Shown here: one piece after another, positions 58,918 to 64,000 of the stretch
Layout: each line of letters starts with the position of its first letter
How positions within the stretch are numbered: position 1 is the first letter of the stretch
Source of the DNA: Planococcus halocryophilus
GTDB lineage: Bacteria; Bacillota; Bacilli; Bacillales_A; Planococcaceae
NCBI RefSeq assembly: GCF_001687585.2
Contig: NZ_CP016537.2
Span: forward strand, 3,134,001 to 3,198,000
Length of the DNA: 64,000 bases
Direction: 5' to 3'
Notes under the pieces: generated by a model
What the model was told of the DNA's origin: nothing
Seen by the model: only the letters and a program-made list of their open reading frames with translations
The model's database searches: none
Program-made: the position numbers and the translations under genes

Positions 58918-59214
58918 ATGTTCAAAAATCATATTACCGGATTGGGAATTATTTCGATCATATTAGCAATCATAGGATTGATTTTACTGTTTTCGAGTGC
59001 TTCGTTCGGAATTTCGTTAGGAAACTCTTGGCTGACCGGTCAAGTAGATGGTATTGCTGATACGAGCAATTACGTGATGGTGATGGAAACGTATACCAAC
59101 GCTTTTCTCATTACCGGAGGGATTTTATTTGCTGCAGGTTTGGTCACAGCTATACTTACTTATTTCACTGCCTTATTTTTGGGAATTAAAACTCCGCCTG
59201 AACAGGAAAAGTAA
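58918..59214 (+). CDS. Small two-TM membrane protein
   Basis: The 98-residue protein has TM segments at about 8-28 (LGIISIILAIIGLILLF) and 62-88 (AFLITGGILFAAGLVTAILTYF), with an intervening Gly/Asn-rich loop and a short charged tail. ATG follows TTAGGAGGAAAGATAAG. It is the third gene in the same direction as the nuclease and lipoprotein. No family was recognised. Confidence 0.7.
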   Translation: MFKNHITGLGIISIILAIIGLILLFSSASFGISLGNSWLTGQVDGIADTSNYVMVMETYTNAFLITGGILFAAGLVTAILTYFTALFLGIKTPPEQEK

Positions 59215-59264
59215 AAGTGAGCTAGTGGTTATTCTAGTTTTAAGGATTTATTTAATAAACGTTT

Positions 59265-59294
59265 AAAAAAGAGTAGCTTCGGCTGCTCTTTTTT
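59265..59294 (+). terminator. Terminator before the SDR gene
   Basis: AAAAGAGTAGC, loop TTCG, GCTGCTCTTTT then T-run: a compact tetraloop terminator. Confidence 0.85.
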
Positions 59295-59337
59295 GGTGAA
59301 ATTTCTTTATGTTATATTGATAGAAAGGAGTGATTCC

Positions 59338-60081
59338 ATGCCCAATTTAACGAATAACGTCATTCTTGTCACCGGAGCTAATCGAGGTCAAGGAAAGGCA
59401 ATTGCCGAGAACCTTGCTCTATTAGGCGCCGTAGTAGGAATTGGTGCCCGGAATTACGACGAAGCTAAAAGAGTCGCCGAGATGATTGGCGAACGCGCCT
59501 TTCCGGTTCAGTTAGATGTTACAAAAGAGTCGGAGTGGCAATTAGCGGTTGAAACGCTGGTCAACAAATTTGGAAAACTGGATGTGTTAGTGAACAATGC
59601 TGGCGCACTGACACGCAAATCGTTTCGAGAGACGACGTTAGATGATTTTCAGCAGTTGATCAATGTTAACCAATTGGGTGTTTTTCTCGGCATGCAAGCG
59701 GTACTTCCGCAAATGGAAAAGCAACGAAAAGGTTCAATTGTAAACAATATCTCGATTTCTGCATTTTCCCCTATTGCGAAATCCGCCGCTTATGCAGCAA
59801 CAAAAGCATCTGTCGTGGCCATGTCTAAAGTGGCTGCGATTGAACTCGGTTCACTCGGAATCCGTGTAAATATGGTCCACCCAGGAGGCATCGAAACAGA
59901 CATGGCTACTGGCGGCGAAGCCGTTCCTGCGTTTTACGATTCTGTGCCATTAGGGCGTATTGGCCAGCCCATTGAAATTGCGAAAGCAGTCGCCTTTCTC
60001 GCTTCTGATGATAGTTCTTATTGTACAGGTACGGAAATTGTTGTCGATGGTGGCATGACGCTTGGAGTTACGGATGAGTGA
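59338..60081 (+). CDS. Short-chain dehydrogenase/reductase (SDR)
   Basis: This is a 247-residue classical SDR: cofactor motif [12 protein letters not shown] (LVNNAG), catalytic Ser in NNISIS and [14 protein letters not shown] and the C-terminal [15 protein letters not shown] resemble hydroxysteroid or 3-oxoacyl-type dehydrogenases. The N-terminal extension from 59293 lies within the preceding terminator; ATG 59338 follows AAAGGAGTGATTCC. The substrate is unknown. Confidence 0.88.
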   Translation: MPNLTNNVILVTGANRGQGKAIAENLALLGAVVGIGARNYDEAKRVAEMIGERAFPVQLDVTKESEWQLAVETLVNKFGKLDVLVNNAGALTRKSFRETTLDDFQQLINVNQLGVFLGMQAVLPQMEKQRKGSIVNNISISAFSPIAKSAAYAATKASVVAMSKVAAIELGSLGIRVNMVHPGGIETDMATGGEAVPAFYDSVPLGRIGQPIEIAKAVAFLASDDSSYCTGTEIVVDGGMTLGVTDE

Positions 60082-60349
60082 GTGTCACTCCACTAAAGGT
60101 GGAACAAAAGCTCTCATACAATAAATGAATTTTGAAAAATAGATTTCGATTGCTCTTTTTAGATTGTTACCATCAATAAGCCAAAAAACAGCGTGATCTT
60201 TTATTTCTTATGCCTATATTCATGAGTTGAATAGAGAAAGATTTTGGGTTTTGTAAATATTTTATTGCTAATGACTTTAAATAGCGAATGAATTTCTGGC
60301 GATGTCGCTATGACATTAACTTTTTGTACTTGTATCACGACGTTTTTTT
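60082..60349. other. Gap after the SDR gene
   Basis: AT-rich, no gene seen. It leads into the phased repeats. Confidence 0.4.
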
Positions 60350-60435
60350 CCACATATTTGGATATACTGTCCGAATATGTGGAAATACTGTCCGATTTGT
60401 CTCAAATACTGTCCAAATTAGACTGAATACTGTCC
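60350..60435. repeat. Four phased 21-bp repeats with hairpin
   Basis: ATACTGTCC starts at 60364, 60385, 60406 and 60427, exactly 21 bp apart. Each is followed by a loosely similar spacer (AAT, TTG or ATT-rich). The first unit is inside an imperfect stem: CCACATATT (60350-60358) with AATATGTGG (60374-60382). The spacing of two helical turns suggests protein binding along one face. An ORF reading through it repeats NTV.I and is not credible. Confidence 0.75.
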
Positions 60436-60507
60436 AGATCAAATCATTTACTAGCGACCGAAATTTTTTAGAGGTCAATCAAATTTTGTATAAAGAGATT
60501 CCCATTC

Positions 60508-60553
60508 AAAACAGCCACAGAAACCTCTTCCTAAGAAGTTTTGTGGCTGTTTT
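60508..60553. terminator. Terminator-like hairpin
   Basis: AAAACAGCCACA pairs with TGTGGCTGTTTT, with an inner CTTC/GAAG stem. The nearest plus-strand gene ends 430 bp upstream. Confidence 0.5.
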
Positions 60554-60825
60554 CATTCAACTACTATTCTTAATACATTATCTCTTATTTTATAAGCCCT
60601 TATAATTATCTTAATAAATCGAATAAAATGATAATTAAATGACATTTTAATGAATTTATTGTATAATCCCTCTAATGATTTATAAGCGCGGTCTTATCTA
60701 TTTCCTGGGAAATACCCGACCAATGCCGAATAATCTTAGATGCGTTATACATAAGTAGTGATTAGGAAGCTATCAAGTCAGTTATGAAATTTTGGTTATC
60801 TGCACTTCGAAAAGGAGGAGTAACC
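60554..60825. other. Upstream region of the patatin gene
   Basis: AT-rich; it should contain the patatin promoter. No clear -35/-10 pair was chosen. Confidence 0.35.
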
Positions 60826-61785
60826 ATGAAGAAAATACTATCTATTGATGGCGGAGGCGTTCGCGGAGTGATCCCTGCACTTGTTTTAGCTGAAATTGAA
60901 AAACGTACAGGTAAACCCATCTCTGAGCTTTTTGACTTAATTGCGGGTACGTCGACGGGTGGACTGCTGGCTTTGGGGCTTGTGAAACCGAATGGAAATT
61001 CGACTTCGATGTATACCGCACTTGAACTGGTGAAGTTATACGAAGATGAACGAAAGGTGATTTTCGCTAATTCATTTGAACATCGACTTTTTTCACTTGG
61101 GGGACTCATAGATGAGCGCTATCCTTCAACAGGAGCTGAGTCCGTATTTGAGAAATATTTTGGAGAAACAAAACTTTCTGAGGCTTTGACGGATGTCATT
61201 ATCACGAGTTACGAAATTGAAACACGTACTTCATGGTTTTTCAAAAGCACTAAAGCCAAAATGAAGGATCAACAAAATCGAGATGCCTATATGAAGGACA
61301 TTGCCAGAGCGACTTCCGCAGCTCCAACCTATTTCGAACCAAAGCAAATAAAAATGCATGACGTTTTTAGTTTTATCGATGGTGGTGTCTTTGCAAATAA
61401 TCCTGCTATGTGCGCTTACGTTGAAGCTAAATGCACTTATTTAAACGAGGAAAATTTTTTAGTCGTTTCTTTAGGTACAGGAGAACAGCAGGACCCTATT
61501 TTATATAAAGATGCAAAAGATTGGGGTCTTGCGGAATGGGCCGGCCCCTTATTGAATGTTGTGTTTGATGGAGTCAGTGATACGGTCGATTATCAGCTCA
61601 GAAACCTTTTGCCCCACCAAGAAGGCTATGAGCGATATTATCGTTTCCAAACAAATCTAGATACGGTAAGTGACAAGTTGGATGATTCCTCGGACGAGAA
61701 CTTTAATGCGCTAGTTCATTTAGCGAAAGATCTGATTGTACGGAACGATCAACAGATCACCGCTTTATGCGAGCAGTTAAAATGA
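60826..61785 (+). CDS. Patatin-like phospholipase
   Basis: The 319-residue patatin-fold hydrolase has the oxyanion loop DGGGVRG (residues ~7-13), nucleophile Ser in GTSTG, and catalytic Asp in DGG (FIDGGVFANNPAM). ATSAAPTYF before it is typical of the family. It should release fatty acids from membrane lipids. There is no signal peptide or TM, so it acts from inside. Such single-domain patatins occur as housekeeping lipases and as membrane-damaging effectors of CBASS-type defence. No cyclase is in view. ATG 60826 follows AAAGGAGGAGTAACC. It is convergent with the peptidase operon. Confidence 0.88.
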   Translation: MKKILSIDGGGVRGVIPALVLAEIEKRTGKPISELFDLIAGTSTGGLLALGLVKPNGNSTSMYTALELVKLYEDERKVIFANSFEHRLFSLGGLIDERYPSTGAESVFEKYFGETKLSEALTDVIITSYEIETRTSWFFKSTKAKMKDQQNRDAYMKDIARATSAAPTYFEPKQIKMHDVFSFIDGGVFANNPAMCAYVEAKCTYLNEENFLVVSLGTGEQQDPILYKDAKDWGLAEWAGPLLNVVFDGVSDTVDYQLRNLLPHQEGYERYYRFQTNLDTVSDKLDDSSDENFNALVHLAKDLIVRNDQQITALCEQLK

Positions 61786-61827
61786 AATTTTGCTAACCAT
61801 ATTATTTTCATGAATTAAGAAAACGAG

Positions 61828-61860
61828 AAGGCGCTGCTAGTAAGTGCCTTTTCTTTTTGA
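61828..61860 (+). terminator. Terminator after the patatin gene
   Basis: AAGGCGCT pairs with AGTGCCTT (one wobble) and a T-rich tail follows. Confidence 0.7.
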
Positions 61861-61913
61861 TTTGCTGCGAAAGATATTTCTGAAGTGACAAGGATGAGTA
61901 AATTCCTTTCCAT

Positions 61914-61959
61914 AAAAAGACCATAGACAGCCCGATTTTCCCGAGTGTGTCTATGGTTT
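61914..61959 (-). terminator. Terminator of the peptidase operon
   Basis: ACCATAGACA pairs with TGTCTATGGT with inner CTCGGG/CCCGA pairing, and TTTTT follows on the minus strand. Confidence 0.82.
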
Positions 61960-61974
61960 AAAATAGTCTCATAC

Positions 61975-62511
61975 TTATTTCAAGCTCGGCTTACCTGTAA
62001 GAGGGTTGTAACAAACTTTTCTTCCAAACATCTTAACACAAACTCCATTTATAGCTAGGTCTGTGGTCTTTTTGACAAACGGGTGATCCAAGAGATCTCC
62101 GGCATCATCAACGGTGTCTTCAATGACATCCACGATTTTATCCTTGATTTTATCAATTGTTTTTGTGGCATCACTCACTGCCCCGCCAACCGCACCCGCT
62201 GCACCACTAACCGCACCGCCAACTTTACCTACAGTATCACTAAACCAGCCTTCTTGATCTTCTGCTGATGCAGGAATAAGCGTTATTTGTGTATCTAACA
62301 CGATTTCATTTGTAGAGCCATTAAAACTTTCTACGTCCTTCATGCCTTCATTCATAATTTGTTCAATAATGGCACGTCCAAAGGCTTCATAGCTGTCATG
62401 ATTTTCAATGTTTTGGTTGCTCATTGACTCTTGGGAAGCTTTTTTTTCTTCGCTATCAATGATTTGTTTAAGGATTTCAAGTTGATTTTGGGATAGTCTT
62501 TTTTCAGCCAT
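61975..62511 (-). CDS. Unknown protein: shared domain plus glycine-zipper tail
   Basis: This is a 178-residue protein. Residues 1-82 (MAEKRLSQNQLEILKQII onward to EIVLDTQITLIP) are paralogous to the whole of the upstream 90-residue protein. A Gly/Ala/Val stretch follows (about 95-118, VGKVGGAVSGAAGAVGGAVS) with GxxxG spacing suggesting a membrane-inserting or oligomerising helix. Then come an amphipathic Lys/Asp helix (TIDKIKDKIVDVIEDTVDDAG) and a C-terminal NGVCVKMFGRKVCYNP with two Cys that may form a loop. Start ATG 62511 follows TTGAGGTTAAA. It is the last gene of the operon with a trypsin-like peptidase. It could be an effector; the function is unknown. Confidence 0.72.
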   Translation of the reverse strand: MAEKRLSQNQLEILKQIIDSEEKKASQESMSNQNIENHDSYEAFGRAIIEQIMNEGMKDVESFNGSTNEIVLDTQITLIPASAEDQEGWFSDTVGKVGGAVSGAAGAVGGAVSDATKTIDKIKDKIVDVIEDTVDDAGDLLDHPFVKKTTDLAINGVCVKMFGRKVCYNPLTGKPSLK

Positions 62512-62599
62512 TTTAACCTCAACTTCCTTTCCAATTTTAATCACTTTAACACCAGATCTAATGTACCCACTTCAAGAGTTCTAACGGTTCATCATTAAT

Positions 62600-62872
62600 C
62601 TAGCTACTCTTCCCCTTCATTCCCAATGTGGTAGGAATAAGCGTTATTTGTGTATCTAACACGATTTCATCTGTAGAATTCCCAAAACTTTCTACACTTT
62701 TGACGGCTTCATTCCTAATCTGGTTAATAATAGCGCGTCCAAAGGCTTCATAAGTATCATGGTATTCAACATTTTGGCTACCTGCTACTTCTTTTGAAGA
62801 GTCTGATTTTTCCCTATCGACGATTTGCTTAAGAAGTACAATTTGCTCTTTTGAAAGTTTTTTCTCGGACAA
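62600..62872 (-). CDS. Unknown 90-residue protein, paralogue of the next gene's N-terminal domain
   Basis: The protein (LSEKKLSKEQIVLLKQIVD onward) aligns throughout with residues 1-82 of the downstream protein. Shared features are QN.E.HD.YEAFGRAII.QI.NE, VESF..ST and EIVLDTQITLIP. It lacks the glycine-zipper tail. By alignment and ribosome-site spacing (GGCGGGTGATGCTAAA) the start is TTG 62872 rather than ATG 62902. It is predicted to be helices followed by one or two beta strands, soluble. Its position between peptidase and long paralogue suggests an inhibitor, adaptor or decoy; this is inference only. Confidence 0.7.
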   Translation of the reverse strand: MSEKKLSKEQIVLLKQIVDREKSDSSKEVAGSQNVEYHDTYEAFGRAIINQIRNEAVKSVESFGNSTDEIVLDTQITLIPTTLGMKGKSS

Positions 62873-62964
62873 TTTAGCATCACCCGCCTTTCTGAGCTCC
62901 ATACCTATGACGTCAGCCGGGATTGCTCCTCCTCAAGAATTCCACCAAAACTCCACTTTTTTTC

Positions 62965-63921
62965 TTACTCAGAATGATCAATTAACGCATCAAGATGCTT
63001 TAAAATCGAGCTTATTCTTATCCCCTCATTTGCCACCCATTGTGTTCTGTCATTGGGATCGCGTACGCCAGAATGATGAAGCGCAACGACAACCCATTGA
63101 TCGTTAAATACAGGTGACCCAGATGAACCCGGCTGTGTGTCTGTCACATAATGGATGAAATCTTCTGATAAAAATTTAACTCGGTTTTCTCTGACTGTTA
63201 CCGCTTTATGTCCACCTTGCGGATGCTGAATAATAGAAACGTATTCATTTTCCATGATGTTTAGATTAGGTGAAAGTTTCAAATGCCCAAAATCAGTCAG
63301 CCTTCTGTTATCACCTGAAAATTCTTGGACTGCAACGATTGTAAAATCCAGCCTTTTATCCGTTATGAATAGTTTATCCGGATCAAGTCTAAAAATGGTT
63401 GATTGACACAGAACGTTATTTTCATCCGTTTGGTAGTTAAACTCAGCGGTACTATAAACTGCTACCTCTTCTTTATCTAAAACATGGTTGTTTGTCATGA
63501 TTAGAGACGGAGATATCAGAAATCCCGTACCATATCCTACGACTCTTCCCACACGATCAGAAAGGACGATACGACAAACTGAATTCCCTATATTGAATCC
63601 GGATTGCAAATAGGATATGGGAAATAAATCATTTCCAAAAATAATCCGTTCTAAAGCAGGGCCGTCCAGATCCTCCGCATTTTCGATTCGTGCTTCTATT
63701 TTTTTTGCCGTTTCATGTACAGTTTCTACGTCTTCCTCATCTGGTTTTTCTTCGCTTTTTTCGAGAAGCTCTTGATATCTGCTCAGTGCCTCTTCATTGA
63801 TTCTTTCTTTTTCTTCGATTAACTTTTCTTTTTTATTTTCTAAGTTTTTAAACGGGTGAATGTCAGAAATGGTAACCATCTCCTTTTCCAATAAAATTGT
63901 AGCCGTTAGAAATAAACTCAA
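62965..63921 (-). CDS. Trypsin-like serine peptidase with N-terminal coiled coil
   Basis: The ~318-residue protein has an N-terminal charged coiled coil (about 25-85, KKEKLIEEKERINEEALSRY and on) and then a trypsin/V8-like domain: His in MTNNHVLDKE, Asp in KRLDFTIVAVQ and Ser in TQPGSSGSPVF. No signal peptide or convincing TM is present, so it is probably cytoplasmic. That is unusual for this fold and typical of signalling or immune-type proteases. The start is uncertain: TTG 63921 lies close to AAAGGGGGG, and ATG 63879 directly abuts AAGGAG. It is the first gene of a three-gene operon with the two paralogous small proteins. Confidence 0.82.
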   Translation of the reverse strand: MSLFLTATILLEKEMVTISDIHPFKNLENKKEKLIEEKERINEEALSRYQELLEKSEEKPDEEDVETVHETAKKIEARIENAEDLDGPALERIIFGNDLFPISYLQSGFNIGNSVCRIVLSDRVGRVVGYGTGFLISPSLIMTNNHVLDKEEVAVYSTAEFNYQTDENNVLCQSTIFRLDPDKLFITDKRLDFTIVAVQEFSGDNRRLTDFGHLKLSPNLNIMENEYVSIIQHPQGGHKAVTVRENRVKFLSEDFIHYVTDTQPGSSGSPVFNDQWVVVALHHSGVRDPNDRTQWVANEGIRISSILKHLDALIDHSE

Positions 63922-64000
63922 TACCCCCCTTTATGATACAAATTGGTTAAGAGAGTGTTCTAAGCATGAGATTCTTTCTATTATTGAAAATGAGTTATTT

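Noticed and set aside
60364..60435. CRISPR-like array
   Set aside because: The conserved part is only 9 bp, the spacing leaves no room for spacers, and no cas genes are near.
60288..60605. 105-codon plus-strand ORF
   Set aside because: It reads through the 21-bp repeats (giving NTV.I repeats) and a terminator hairpin, and it has no ribosome site.
60826..61785. Complete CBASS operon
   Set aside because: The patatin could be a CBASS effector, but no nucleotidyltransferase/cyclase or Cap2/Cap3-type gene is present in the window.

Overview
The window looks like chromosomal DNA of a low-GC, aerobic, Gram-positive Bacillales bacterium, most likely the Planococcaceae (Planococcus or a close relative). 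The signs are strong GGAGG-type ribosome sites, frequent TTG and GTG starts, stem plus U-run terminators, operators of Bacillus and Staphylococcus type (MhqR, HssR, CcpA), a T-box leader, and Bacillales-only small families (DUF4181, DUF6366, DUF4064, DUF4362). No rRNA, tRNA, CRISPR array or complete insertion sequence was seen. Genus is inferred from gene content only.

Layout, left to right. 0-2.4 kb: two overlapping DDAH/arginine-deiminase-family genes divergent from an IclR regulator, with an IclR-type box between. 2.6-7.7 kb: two tandem membrane GGDEF-EAL proteins. A third close paralogue lies at 25.8 kb, a more distant one at 49.9 kb and a PAS-GGDEF protein at 12.8 kb, so five c-di-GMP proteins sit in 64 kb. 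7.8-12.5 kb: quinone/electrophile defence (ring-cleaving dioxygenase and FMN reductase under an MhqR-type operator), a SulP transporter with an ArsR regulator, and a second FMN reductase. 15-19.2 kb: beta-glucoside PTS, phospho-beta-glucosidase and GntR regulator. 19.3-23.2 kb: haem sensing and efflux, hssRS-hrtBA, with a clear HssR box. 23.5-25.2 kb: formaldehyde dehydrogenase plus Gfa. 28-32 kb: methyltransferase, DJ-1 protein and an ABC exporter operon. 32-40 kb: sialic acid operon (TRAP transporter siaPQM, nanK, RpiR regulator, nanE, nanA) followed by a GlcNAc-type PTS. The sialic promoter, two operators and a cre-like site can be read directly.

40-49 kb: FAD monooxygenase, small membrane proteins, a PatB C-S lyase, a divergent PRPP-synthetase paralogue, and a PLD-helicase coupled to a MazG-like pyrophosphatase. 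49-57 kb is accessory and decaying. It holds a T-box leader in front of a GNAT gene that seems to lack its acetyl-CoA site, a recombinase-like pseudogene, a broken second copy of the nuclease and helicase/MazG loci, and an IS3-family transposase remnant. 57-64 kb holds a membrane-anchored EndA-like nuclease with a lipoprotein and a 2-TM protein, an SDR, a cluster of four 21-bp-phased repeats, a patatin, and a three-gene operon of a trypsin-like peptidase with two paralogous small proteins.

The best candidate for an undescribed system is this last operon (61.97-63.92 kb). A serine peptidase with an N-terminal coiled coil is followed by two proteins sharing an ~80-residue domain; one of them also carries a glycine-zipper membrane-active-looking tail. 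A protease-activated effector is an attractive but unproven reading. Other points worth attention are the apparent AUC/AUU starts of three c-di-GMP genes, the T-box with no obvious amino-acid gene behind it, the PRPP-synthetase paralogue with an altered PRPP loop, and the phased 21-bp repeats.
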